From Aeriscardovia sp. (GTDB lineage: Bacteria > Actinomycetota > Actinomycetes > Actinomycetales > Bifidobacteriaceae), in assembly GCA_017538865.1 (NCBI GenBank), contig JAFYIA010000014.1, forward strand, positions 1 to 25,546: a stretch of DNA of 25,546 nucleotides. The letters run 5' to 3'. The notes under the pieces are model-generated. The model was not told where the DNA came from and made no database searches. It saw only the letters and a program-made list of their open reading frames with translations. Made by a program: the position numbers and the translations under genes. Within the stretch, counting starts at the first letter, position 1, and every line of letters starts with the position of its first letter. Positions 1 through 7,205 of this stretch are shown here, in pieces.

Positions 1-1
1 G

Positions 2-40
2 TTTGCCGCAATCTTTCGGTGCCTCGAGGGAAAGGACTGA
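2..40 (+). CDS. tpiA: C-terminal tail of an upstream gene, probably triosephosphate isomerase (partial)
   Basis: The frame from base 2 reads FAAIFRCLEGKD and stops at TGA 38-40, one base before the secG ATG at 42. Only 12 residues are visible. Two things suggest tpiA. The FAAI-x-R pattern resembles the final helix of triosephosphate isomerase. Actinobacteria also commonly carry gap-pgk-tpiA-secG in one operon. The one-base spacing and the secG ribosome binding site lying inside this tail fit translational coupling. The identity is inferred from context and cannot be proven from 12 residues. Confidence 0.45.
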   Translation, partial: FAAIFRCLEGKD

Positions 41-41
41 C

Positions 42-299
42 ATGAAGGCGCTGGTAATAATTTTGGACATCCTGGTGATCGTCACCAGCATCCTCCTCAC
101 CCTCCTCATCCTCATGCACAAGGGCAAGGGGGGCGGCCTTTCCGACATGTTCGGCGCCTCAGCCAGCGGGCAGAGCGCAAGCACGTCAGGGGTGGCGGAA
201 AAGAACCTCAACCGCATTACCGTGATAGTGGCCCTCATATGGATTTCGACGATAATCGGCCTCGGGCTCCTCACGAGGTTCGGATTTACGGCTTGGTGA
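42..299 (+). CDS. secG: Protein-export membrane protein SecG
   Basis: SecG is the small non-essential subunit of the SecYEG channel and helps SecA-driven protein export in the cytoplasmic membrane. The 85-aa product has the family layout. A first membrane helix (about residues 3-23) is followed by the motif LILMHKGKGGGLSDMFG, a serine/alanine/glycine-rich loop, the conserved EKNLNRIT segment, and a second helix (about 55-78). The ATG at 42 is preferred over more upstream codons because GGGAAAGGA lies just upstream and the protein then starts at the first helix, as usual. It follows the probable tpiA tail by one base and is followed four bases later by a GNAT gene, so all three are probably co-transcribed. 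Confidence 0.93.
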   Translation: MKALVIILDILVIVTSILLTLLILMHKGKGGGLSDMFGASASGQSASTSGVAEKNLNRITVIVALIWISTIIGLGLLTRFGFTAW

Positions 300-303
300 T
301 GAA

Positions 304-759
304 ATGATACGTTACGCGCTTGAAAAAGATGCACAGGAGCTCGTGAAGCTCAGGATAGCCGAACAGAAGGCCATCCATCCGGACGCCTCGGCCGATCCGG
401 AAAAGGTCGAAGCCATAGAAAAGTGGATCTCCCAGTCCATAGGGAACGTGAACGTCCTGATGCTCGTAAGCGAGGAGGATGGGAAGATTGACGCCACCTG
501 CACGTTCGTGGTGGAGCACAACATCCCGGGCCTCGTGGACAACGGAAACTACGCGTACATGTGCAACGTGTACACCGCTCCCGAAAAGAGGAAGCAGGGG
601 ATCATGTCCGACATGATTTCCCAGGGGGAGATAGAGCTGAGGGCGAGGAACGTGTGCGCGGTCTACTTCGACAGCGTCTCGGAACCCATGATCTCCCTTT
701 CGCAAAAGCTCGGGTACGTGCACAGGACGAGCTTCTACTCCAAAGACCTTGTAGGCTGA
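304..759 (+). CDS. GNAT-family N-acetyltransferase
   Basis: This 151-aa protein has the single-domain GNAT fold. The acetyl-CoA binding region is at about residues 88-106, where NVYTAPEKRKQGIM matches the strand-turn-helix motif A (V-x-T-x4-R-x-x-G). The C-terminal part has the typical pattern of a strand followed by a helix and GY (SLSQKLGYV, about residues 135-143). The acceptor substrate cannot be read from the sequence, since GNAT enzymes acetylate amino groups on antibiotics, polyamines, peptides and proteins. No signal peptide or membrane helix is seen, so it should be cytosolic. It starts four bases after the secG stop and ends just before a strong terminator, so it is probably the last gene of the tpiA-secG transcript. 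Confidence 0.85.
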   Translation: MIRYALEKDAQELVKLRIAEQKAIHPDASADPEKVEAIEKWISQSIGNVNVLMLVSEEDGKIDATCTFVVEHNIPGLVDNGNYAYMCNVYTAPEKRKQGIMSDMISQGEIELRARNVCAVYFDSVSEPMISLSQKLGYVHRTSFYSKDLVG

Positions 760-771
760 AAAAGGTAAAAT

Positions 772-820
772 AAAAAGAGGTCGGACAGGCTTTCCGTGGA
801 GTCGGTCCGGCCTCTTTTTT
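772..820. terminator. Bidirectional intrinsic terminator between the GNAT gene and tal
   Basis: The left arm at 772-786 (AAAAAGAGG then TCGGAC) pairs with the right arm at 805-820 (GTCCGG then CCTCTTTTT), with one G-T wobble or mismatch and a loop of about 18 bases. The arm ends give a T run on the plus strand and, by complement, on the minus strand. It lies between converging genes (GNAT on plus, tal on minus) and should serve both. Confidence 0.85.
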
Positions 821-828
821 ATTTCAGG

Positions 829-1917
829 CTACATCTTCTTTTCGATTTCGCCCACCAGCGAGTTCCAGGAATCTTTGAACTGGTCTATCCCGTCCTTCTG
901 CAGGTCTTCGGAGACCTTCTCTATGTCGATTCCGAGGGCGGAAAGGCCTTCTATCACCCTGCGGCTCGCGTCAAAGTCGAAGTCGGAGGGGAGGCCCTTG
1001 CCGTGGTCGGCCTCGGCCTCAAGGGTGGCCATGGGCATGGTGTTGACGGTCTTGGGAGCCACGAGGGAATCTACGTACATGCAGTCGGGGTAGGCCGGGT
1101 TCTTGACGGAAGTGCTGGCCCACAGCAGCCTCTGGGGGTGCACCCCGGCCCTCTCCAGCTCCATCCAGCGGGGATCTGAGCTGAAGATCTTCTCAAACAG
1201 CCCGTAGGCCAGGGAGGCGTTCGCCACGGCGGCCTTGCCCTTGAGGGCGAGGGCCTCGGGAGTCCCGATCTTGTCGAGCATGGCGTCGACCTTGGTGTCG
1301 ATCCTGGAGATGAAGAGGGAGGCTACGGAGCCCAGGGGGCGAAGGTCCACGTCGCCGTGCAGGGCGTCCATGGCGCCGTCGAGGAAGGCGTTGGCCGCGG
1401 CCTGGTAGTGGGGCAGGGAGAACAGAAGCGTCATGTTCACGCTGATGCCGTGGCCTATGCAGAACCTCGTCGCCTCAAAGCCCGCGGGGGTGGCGGGGAT
1501 CTTCACCATGGCGTTCTTGCGCTCTATCTTTTCCCAAACCTTCTGGGCGGCGTCTATCATCGCTTCGGAGTCGTTGGAGATGTTGGGGTCCACTTCCAGC
1601 GACACCCTCCCGTTCACCCAGCCGCTCTTTTCGGCCGTGGGGCGGAAGATGTCGCAGGCGGAGCGGACGTCTTTGATCATGAGGCTGTAGAGGATGTCGG
1701 AAGCGGATTTTCCTCCGGCCTTTATCTCTTCGTCATACAGGGAGGAGCCGTGTATGGCCTTGTAGAAGATATTGGGGTTGGTGGTGACGCCACACACCCC
1801 CTCCTCGTCGATGAGCTCCTGAAGCCTGCCGGACCCCATAAGGTCCCTGGAGAGGCTGTCGAGCCACACAGATACCCCGTTGGACTCCAGCCGCGCCATA
1901 TTTTCGTTTACTGCCAT
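829..1917 (-). CDS. tal: Transaldolase
   Basis: Transaldolase moves a dihydroxyacetone unit from sedoheptulose 7-phosphate to glyceraldehyde 3-phosphate, giving erythrose 4-phosphate and fructose 6-phosphate. It is cytosolic. At 362 aa it matches the longer bacterial/actinobacterial type. The Schiff-base lysine is K139 in NAMVKIPATPAG, preceded by GVTTNPNIF (about 43-51), which carries the conserved TNP motif, and by RVSLEVDP (about 104-111). The ATG at 1917 is preceded by AAAAGGAG at good spacing. It begins 11 bases after the tkt stop, so tkt-tal form an operon, and it ends at the bidirectional terminator. With the phosphoketolase at the end of the window it supplies the carbon rearrangements of the bifid shunt. 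Confidence 0.96.
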   Translation of the reverse strand: MAVNENMARLESNGVSVWLDSLSRDLMGSGRLQELIDEEGVCGVTTNPNIFYKAIHGSSLYDEEIKAGGKSASDILYSLMIKDVRSACDIFRPTAEKSGWVNGRVSLEVDPNISNDSEAMIDAAQKVWEKIERKNAMVKIPATPAGFEATRFCIGHGISVNMTLLFSLPHYQAAANAFLDGAMDALHGDVDLRPLGSVASLFISRIDTKVDAMLDKIGTPEALALKGKAAVANASLAYGLFEKIFSSDPRWMELERAGVHPQRLLWASTSVKNPAYPDCMYVDSLVAPKTVNTMPMATLEAEADHGKGLPSDFDFDASRRVIEGLSALGIDIEKVSEDLQKDGIDQFKDSWNSLVGEIEKKM

Positions 1918-1928
1918 CTTTTCTCCTT

Positions 1929-4019
1929 TTACTCTTCCCTCAGGGCTTCGAGGGCGTTTTTTACGACGTTTTCAACCGTCATGCCGAGGGCTTTCATGTT
2001 CTCGGCGCCGCTGCCCTGCAGGCCGAATCTGTCTATGCACACGCATCGCCCGGAGAGCCCCACGTACTTGTACCAGCTCATGGGGCTGGCGGCCTCCACG
2101 GCCACCCTCGCCCCTATTTCTTCGGGCATGACGGAGCGCCTGTAGGAGAGGGGCTGGCGGTCGAACCATTCCATACATGGAACAGAGACCACCCTGGCCC
2201 TTATTCCCATTTTCTCCAATTCCTCCGAGGCCTCAAGTATGAGGGAGACCTCCGATCCGCTGGCCATGAGGATGACGTCGTCCTCTTCCCCTCCCTTGAG
2301 GACGTAGGCGCCCTTGGGAAGGCCTTCTTTGGCTTTTTCCTTTGCGAGGGCAAGGGCGGGGACCTCTTCCTTTGCGAGGGCAAGGGCGGGGACTTTCTGG
2401 CGGGTGAGGATCAGGGCCGAGGGCGCCGTCCCCTCCTTTTTGAATATCTGCCTCCACGCCTCGCAGGTTTCAAACGCGTCGCAGGGCCTTATGACGTCGA
2501 GGTTCGGCATGGCCCTGAGGGAGGAAATCTGCTCTATGGGCTGGTGGGTGGGCCCGTCTTCGCCCAGGGCCACAGAATCGTGGGTGAGGATGAAGATGTT
2601 GGGGATGTCCATAAGGGCCGCGAGCCTCACGGCGGCCCTCTCATAGTCCACGAACTGGAGGAAGGTCCCCCCAAAGCTCCGGGTCTTGGACCCCAAAAGG
2701 ATTCCGTTGGTAACGGCCCCCATGGCAAATTCGCGGACTCCGAAGTGCACGACCCTTCCGGAAGGGCCGGAATTTGGCCACTGCTTCGTGCCGGAGCCCT
2801 CCGGCCCGAAGGAGGCCGCCCCCTCTATGACGGTGTTGTTGGATCCTCCCAGATCCGCGCTTCCGCCCCACAGCTCCGGCATCACTTTCGCTATGGCGTT
2901 GAGGGCTTTTCCGGAAGAAGCCCTGGTGGGGAGGGGATCTAGGGAGAGGGAAGCTTCGAGATCGTCTATGGCCTTGTCGAAGCCCTCGGGGAGGCGCCCC
3001 GCCTGGAGCCTGTCGTGGAGGGAGGCGGCTTCGGGGTTCTGGGCTTTCCATGCCTCAAACCCCGCCATCCACGCCCTCTCGGCTTCTTCCCCTCTCTTTA
3101 TGGCGCCCCTGGCGCGGGCGAGGAGGTCCGGGTCGACCTGGAAGGTCCTGCCTTCGTCGAGCCCGAGCTCTTTTTTGAGGGCCCTGACGGCGTCTTCCCC
3201 GAGGGGGGATCCGTGGGTCTTTTCGCTTCCGGCCTTGCCGGGGGTGGGCCAGGCTATGACGGTGTCGACCTGGATGAAGTGGGGGCGGTCGGTGACCTTC
3301 CTTGCCTTCTTCACTGCGCGCAGGAGCGCCTGCACGTCTTCCTTGTAGCCCTCGGGGGTCTCGAAGCTCACGCGGTCGGTGTACCAGCCGTAGCTCTTGT
3401 AGCGCTCGAGGACGTCTTCTGTGAGGGTGATGGAGGTGTCCCCTTCGATCTGGATCCTGTTGCAGTCGAAGATCGCGAAGAGGTTGCCGAGCTTTTGGGT
3501 GCCGGCCAGGGAGGAGGCCTCCCCGCTCACCCCCTCCTCTATGTCCCCTTCGCCGCACAGCGTCCACACTTCATGCGAGAACAGGTCGCTTCCCAGAAGG
3601 GCGGATTCGAACCTCGAGGCCATAGCGAAGCCTACGGCGGTGGAGATTCCCTGCCCCAGGGGTCCGGTAGTCATTTCGATCCCCTCCGTCAGGCCGTACT
3701 CGGGGTGGCCGGGGGTCTTGGAGTTCATGGTCCTGTAGCCCTTTATGTCGTCCAGGGTGAGGTAGCCCGCCAGGAAGAGCTGCACGTATTGGGCCAGGGA
3801 TGCGTGGCCGGAAGAGAGGATGAATCTGTCGCGGCCCTCCCACTTAGGATCCAAAGGATTGTGCCTGAGCACGTACTGGTAGAGGGTGTAGACGATGGGG
3901 GTCATGGAAATGGCGCTTCCGGGGTGGCCGCTTCCCGCCTTTTGCACGGCGTCGGCTATCAGCCCCTTGGCCATGGCTATGGTTTTCTCGTCCAAATTGG
4001 ACTTTTTCAACTCATCCAT
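1929..4019 (-). CDS. tkt: Transketolase
   Basis: This thiamine-diphosphate enzyme transfers two-carbon units between sugar phosphates. The 696-aa product has the full family length. The N-terminal TPP domain has GSGHPG (H32), SSGHAS, GPLGQGIS and a cofactor/metal loop CGEGDIEEG followed by FDCNRIQIEG. The middle pyrimidine domain has FGVREFAMG and THDSVALGEDGPTHQP. The C-terminal domain includes MASGSEVSL. The start ATG is preceded by AAGGA. A tandem 10-residue repeat (residues about 543-562, VPALALAKE twice) lies in the linker before the C-terminal domain and is listed separately. It is first in an operon with tal and is divergent from hrcA. A possible minus-strand -10, TACAAT, lies at 4066-4071 with a poor -35. 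Confidence 0.97.
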   Translation of the reverse strand: MDELKKSNLDEKTIAMAKGLIADAVQKAGSGHPGSAISMTPIVYTLYQYVLRHNPLDPKWEGRDRFILSSGHASLAQYVQLFLAGYLTLDDIKGYRTMNSKTPGHPEYGLTEGIEMTTGPLGQGISTAVGFAMASRFESALLGSDLFSHEVWTLCGEGDIEEGVSGEASSLAGTQKLGNLFAIFDCNRIQIEGDTSITLTEDVLERYKSYGWYTDRVSFETPEGYKEDVQALLRAVKKARKVTDRPHFIQVDTVIAWPTPGKAGSEKTHGSPLGEDAVRALKKELGLDEGRTFQVDPDLLARARGAIKRGEEAERAWMAGFEAWKAQNPEAASLHDRLQAGRLPEGFDKAIDDLEASLSLDPLPTRASSGKALNAIAKVMPELWGGSADLGGSNNTVIEGAASFGPEGSGTKQWPNSGPSGRVVHFGVREFAMGAVTNGILLGSKTRSFGGTFLQFVDYERAAVRLAALMDIPNIFILTHDSVALGEDGPTHQPIEQISSLRAMPNLDVIRPCDAFETCEAWRQIFKKEGTAPSALILTRQKVPALALAKEEVPALALAKEKAKEGLPKGAYVLKGGEEDDVILMASGSEVSLILEASEELEKMGIRARVVSVPCMEWFDRQPLSYRRSVMPEEIGARVAVEAASPMSWYKYVGLSGRCVCIDRFGLQGSGAENMKALGMTVENVVKNALEALREE
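2337..2396. repeat. 30-bp tandem duplication inside tkt
   Basis: Two head-to-tail copies, 2337-2366 and 2367-2396, match at 28 of 30 positions, with the first 27 identical. Because 30 is a multiple of three, the reading frame is kept and the encoded residues VPALALAKE occur twice (about 543-562). It lies in the linker between the pyrimidine-binding and C-terminal domains, away from the catalytic residues. Confidence 0.9.
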
Positions 4020-4097
4020 TTCAATTCCTTAATTGAAAAACAGTGACGGAGAGGCAAAAACTCTCATTGTAAAGATTAGAATGCGGCCCATAAATTT

Positions 4098-4126
4098 TTA
4101 ACAGAAAGGGAAGTTTTCACCAAAAT
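4098..4126 (+). promoter_or_regulatory. Probable promoter of hrcA-dnaJ
   Basis: TTAACA (4098-4103, five of six matches to the -35 consensus) and CAAAAT (4121-4126, four of six to the -10) are 17 bases apart. This would place the transcription start inside the CIRCE element, the usual geometry for HrcA repression. It is inferred by eye. Confidence 0.5.
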
Positions 4127-4153
4127 ATAGCACTCCCATGGTTTGAGTGCTAA
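4127..4153. promoter_or_regulatory. CIRCE operator (HrcA binding site)
   Basis: TAGCACTC (4128-4135), a nine-base spacer, and GAGTGCTA (4145-4152) form a perfect inverted repeat. It matches the CIRCE consensus TTAGCACTC-N9-GAGTGCTAA except that position 4127 is A instead of T. It lies about 47 bases upstream of the hrcA start and overlaps the predicted transcription start, so HrcA should repress its own operon (hrcA-dnaJ). Effects on the divergent tkt are possible but less likely, because the tkt promoter candidate is about 55 bases away. Confidence 0.95.
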
Positions 4154-4200
4154 AACGATATATTATTGTTTTCCCTTTTCAAGCCTAAGGAGGCGGAAGA

Positions 4201-5226
4201 GTGCACCAAGATAGGCAGGAGCTGGTGCTGAAGATCGTAGTCGAGCAGTACATTCGGACCCACGAGCCCGTGGCTTCGGGGAGCGTGGTAAAAAAGTTCC
4301 CCATCCCCATAAGCTCTGCCACCATACGCAACGACATGGCCGCCTTGGAGCGCGAGGGGTTCCTCATGGAGCCCCATCCTTCGGCAGGAAGGGTGCCTAC
4401 TGACAGGGGCTACAGGAATTTTGTGGACTCCTTGAGCATTTCCTCCGCCCCGGACGCCCAGAGGCGGGCCTTGAAAGGCATCCTATCGGCTTCTTCGGGC
4501 CTCGAAGAGGGGATAGAAGAAGCCGTCAAGTTTCTGGCCGCCTCCACCGGGCAGGTCGCCGTAGGGGTGGCGCCGCCCATTTCCTCCCTCTCCCTCCACA
4601 GGCTCGAAGTCGTGGGGAAGGACCCCCTGACCGTGATCCTCATCTCCGACAACGGCCAGGTGGAAAAGGCGGGCATGGAAAATCCGGGGCTTTCAAAAGA
4701 GGAAATCGAAAAGGAAGTCGAAAAAATAAACAGGGAGCTGGCAGGCTCCCCCATTTCATCCCTTGGGAGGAAGGTTGCAGCCATCCCCCCATCCGGACCT
4801 AAGGAAGAAAAATTCCTGGAGGCCCTTTCGGAGAGCATGGAGTTCGGATCCCAGGCGAAGAGGGAAGTGTACGTGTACGGGGTGAACCTGGCCTACAGGG
4901 GGATGAGCGGGGACTTTTTGGCCCCGCTTTTGGACGCCCTAGAGGAGCAGATAGCCCTTATCCGGCTCATGGCCTCGATCTCTCGGGAAGGGATGGGGGT
5001 GGCGATAGGATCCGAGACGCAAAGCGATTCCCTCTCGCATGTCTCCATCCTCTCCGCGCGCTACGGCACCGAGGAATGGGAAGCTCTGATAGGATCGATC
5101 GGAAACACTTATATGGACTACCCCTGCGCCATTTCCTCCCTCAGGGGCGTAGCAGAATGCCTGTCAGATTTTGCATCCCAACAATTTCCTTCAAATCCGA
5201 GTGACGGGAGTTTTAATGGAGAATGA
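4201..5226 (+). CDS. hrcA: Heat-inducible transcription repressor HrcA
   Basis: HrcA binds CIRCE operators and represses class I heat-shock genes. Its folding depends on GroEL, which couples repression to chaperone load. The 341-aa product has the typical length. The N-terminal winged helix spans about residues 1-75, with RQELVLKIVVEQYI, the recognition region SSATIRNDMAALE, and the wing HPSAGRVPTDRGYR. The C-terminal inserted and GAF-like region follows. The start is GTG at 4201, six to eight bases after a strong AAGGAGG (4187-4193). A CIRCE element just upstream indicates autoregulation. The last 11 bases overlap the start of dnaJ, so the two are translationally coupled. This hrcA-dnaJ pairing is usual in actinobacteria, where the dnaK operon has a separate HspR system and its own DnaJ. 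Confidence 0.97.
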   Translation: MHQDRQELVLKIVVEQYIRTHEPVASGSVVKKFPIPISSATIRNDMAALEREGFLMEPHPSAGRVPTDRGYRNFVDSLSISSAPDAQRRALKGILSASSGLEEGIEEAVKFLAASTGQVAVGVAPPISSLSLHRLEVVGKDPLTVILISDNGQVEKAGMENPGLSKEEIEKEVEKINRELAGSPISSLGRKVAAIPPSGPKEEKFLEALSESMEFGSQAKREVYVYGVNLAYRGMSGDFLAPLLDALEEQIALIRLMASISREGMGVAIGSETQSDSLSHVSILSARYGTEEWEALIGSIGNTYMDYPCAISSLRGVAECLSDFASQQFPSNPSDGSFNGE

Positions 5227-6367
5227 CTATTACCAAATCCTCGGGGTCCCCAGGGACGCCAGCCAGGAAGAGATCCAAAAGGCCTACAGGAAGCTTTCGC
5301 GCCAGTACCACCCCGACATCGCCGGCAAGCAGTACGAAGACAAGTTCAAGGAAATAAACGAGGCCTACTCGGTACTGTCGGATCCGGAAAAGCGAGCGGA
5401 GTACGACAGGGGCGGAAGCGGGTTTTCCGGAGGCGCCGGAGGCGCAGGCTTTTCCCCCATGAACTTTACCGATCTAGGCGACCTCTTCGGGCAGTTCTTC
5501 GGGGCGAGCCCCTTTGGGGCAGGAGCCGCCGGATCCCCCATACCCCGGGAGAACCGCGGCGGGGACGAAATCACCTCTATAACCGTCAGCCTGAAGGACG
5601 CGGTGTTTGGGGCCGAAAAGCAGATTGAGATAGGGACCTACGGGAAGTGCCCGACCTGCAAGGGCACAGGCTCGAAGAGCGGGAGCGCACCGGTGGTGTG
5701 CCCGTCCTGCCACGGGACTGGGGTGAAGCAGCAGGTTCAGAGGAGCATCCTGGGCCAGATCATGACCACCGTCCCCTGCCCGCAGTGCCAGGGTCACGGC
5801 ACCGTCATTCCGGATCCCTGCCCGCAGTGCCAGGGCACGGGCAGGATCCGCGTTAAGAGGACGGTGCAGGTCAAAATCCCCGCCGGAATAGAGGACGGAA
5901 CCAGGATCAAGCTCGTGGGTCAGGGCGAAGCCGGGCAGCTGGGAGGCCCCGCCGGGGACCTCTATATAGAGGTCAGAGTTTCCCCGGACAAGGAGTTTAC
6001 GAGGAAGGGGCAGGATCTACACTGCTGGCTGTCTGTGCCGATGACCTGGGCCGCGCTCGGAGCCAGGACCGCCATCTCCACCTTCGACGGGGAAAAGGAG
6101 CTCGAGATCCCGGCCGGCACCCAGTACGGGCAGACCGTGATAATGCCCGGGCTGGGCCTCCCCAAGTCGGAAAAGGAGAGGGGGGACATCGTCGTGCACG
6201 TGCAGATTGAAATCCCCACCAGCCTCTCTTCCGAGCAAAAAGAGCTCCTCGAGAAGTTCGCATCCAGCCACGACTCGGGAGCTGAGGGAAATATGCAGGC
6301 CGCCCAGGAGATGAAGCCCAAAAAGGGAATATTTGCGAGGATGAAAGACGCCCTCAAGGGGGAGTAG
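5216..6367 (+). CDS. dnaJ: Chaperone protein DnaJ (type I, hrcA-linked copy)
   Basis: DnaJ delivers unfolded clients to DnaK and stimulates its ATPase. The 383-aa product has all type I parts. A J domain (about 1-65) carries HPD at residues 32-34. A Gly/Phe-rich linker (about 68-115) includes GGAGGAGF. A zinc domain (about 145-209) has four CxxCxGxG repeats: CPTCKGTG, CPSCHGTG, CPQCQGHG and CPQCQGTG. C-terminal client-binding barrels follow. The ATG at 5216 gives the canonical start MENDYYQILGV. GGGAG precedes it, and it overlaps hrcA by 11 bases. It is probably the second actinobacterial DnaJ, linked to HrcA instead of DnaK-GrpE. Its stop lies three bases from the 3' end of the opposing Nudix gene, with no terminator visible between them. 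Confidence 0.97.
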   Translation: MENDYYQILGVPRDASQEEIQKAYRKLSRQYHPDIAGKQYEDKFKEINEAYSVLSDPEKRAEYDRGGSGFSGGAGGAGFSPMNFTDLGDLFGQFFGASPFGAGAAGSPIPRENRGGDEITSITVSLKDAVFGAEKQIEIGTYGKCPTCKGTGSKSGSAPVVCPSCHGTGVKQQVQRSILGQIMTTVPCPQCQGHGTVIPDPCPQCQGTGRIRVKRTVQVKIPAGIEDGTRIKLVGQGEAGQLGGPAGDLYIEVRVSPDKEFTRKGQDLHCWLSVPMTWAALGARTAISTFDGEKELEIPAGTQYGQTVIMPGLGLPKSEKERGDIVVHVQIEIPTSLSSEQKELLEKFASSHDSGAEGNMQAAQEMKPKKGIFARMKDALKGE

Positions 6368-6370
6368 GCT

Positions 6371-7138
6371 TCACAAAATCCTAGGCTCTGCGGGGTAGGG
6401 GAGGAAAGGCACTAGAGACGCCGGAGCGCCGTTTCCGATTTGCGCGCAGTAGATCCCGGGGCCCTGGGGAAAGATTCCGAGGCTTCTCAAATCAAATTCC
6501 CCCGGGAGGCTCAAAACCGCAAACCTCTTCGCTCCTCTGGTCCCCCGGGCGATGGGCGAGAAGGGGGAAGAGGAGAGCCTGGAATAGAAAGACGCCAGGG
6601 GGAGGGCCCCCGGAGAAAAGAGGACGCGCTCCGGGGCGAAGCAGGATAGGGTCCTTGAAAAAAGCAGCCAGTCCCGGCGGGGGATGAGCGAAAAGTCGGC
6701 CCAAAAGACGGCAGTCTCGGGCGAAGGGGGAAGGGAGAGCACGAGCCTGCGGTCATCGGGGTAGGTCAAAAGCTTTGAGGCGCTCTCAATTCCTGCCTCC
6801 CTTACGGCTTCCGTTTCACTGTCCTTCCACCTTTTGGCCCCCAAGGCCCTTTGCGCCCCCGAGGCCAAGGCGCCCCTGACCTCCTCTCCCCTGAAGTAGA
6901 AGACCTTCTTTCGCCCGAAGCGGGTGGGGTAGGAAGAGGAGGAGAGGAACCCCAGGAGCCTCAGGCTCTTCCCGGTCTCTTCCTGCGCCTCCCTCACGGC
7001 GCACCTCGCCGCGCTCTCCCCCTCCTCTATCTGCCCTTTCGGAAGGCTCCAGTCCCGGTAGAGCCCCCTGTGGACCACGGCTATGCGGCCACCTTTCTCC
7101 AGGACCACCCCTGCGGCCCTCGTCCTCAGACTTGCCAT
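6371..7138 (-). CDS. Nudix hydrolase, MutT1-like, with a possibly degenerate C-terminal phosphatase half
   Basis: Nudix enzymes cleave nucleoside diphosphates linked to another group; family members clean up oxidised nucleotides or diadenosine polyphosphates. The 255-aa product has the Nudix box at residues 35-56 (GQIEEGE, then REAQEETG), matching Gx5Ex7REUxEExG, preceded by RDWSLPKG, as in MutT1/ApaH-type Nudix proteins. The C-terminal half (about 136-255) recalls the histidine-phosphatase domain of mycobacterial MutT1 at CFAPERVLFSPG and FAVLSLPGEF, but no catalytic RHG or RHA motif is present. The ATG at 7138 is chosen because AGAGGGG precedes it and the domain begins immediately; in-frame starts upstream would add an unrelated tail. 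It is divergent from dnaX and convergent with dnaJ. The substrate is unknown. Confidence 0.8.
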   Translation of the reverse strand: MASLRTRAAGVVLEKGGRIAVVHRGLYRDWSLPKGQIEEGESAARCAVREAQEETGKSLRLLGFLSSSSYPTRFGRKKVFYFRGEEVRGALASGAQRALGAKRWKDSETEAVREAGIESASKLLTYPDDRRLVLSLPPSPETAVFWADFSLIPRRDWLLFSRTLSCFAPERVLFSPGALPLASFYSRLSSSPFSPIARGTRGAKRFAVLSLPGEFDLRSLGIFPQGPGIYCAQIGNGAPASLVPFLPYPAEPRIL

Positions 7139-7205
7139 TCGCCCCTCTTTCGACAAATTTTTGTATACCATTTCTATTGAACTACATAGGAAGGCTGAAC
7201 GGAGC

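Noticed and set aside
3015..4046. Open frame of 343 codons on the plus strand opposite tkt
   Set aside because: It is a mirror frame of a high-GC gene. The product is Val/Gly/His-rich with no motif, while the opposing tkt is unmistakable.
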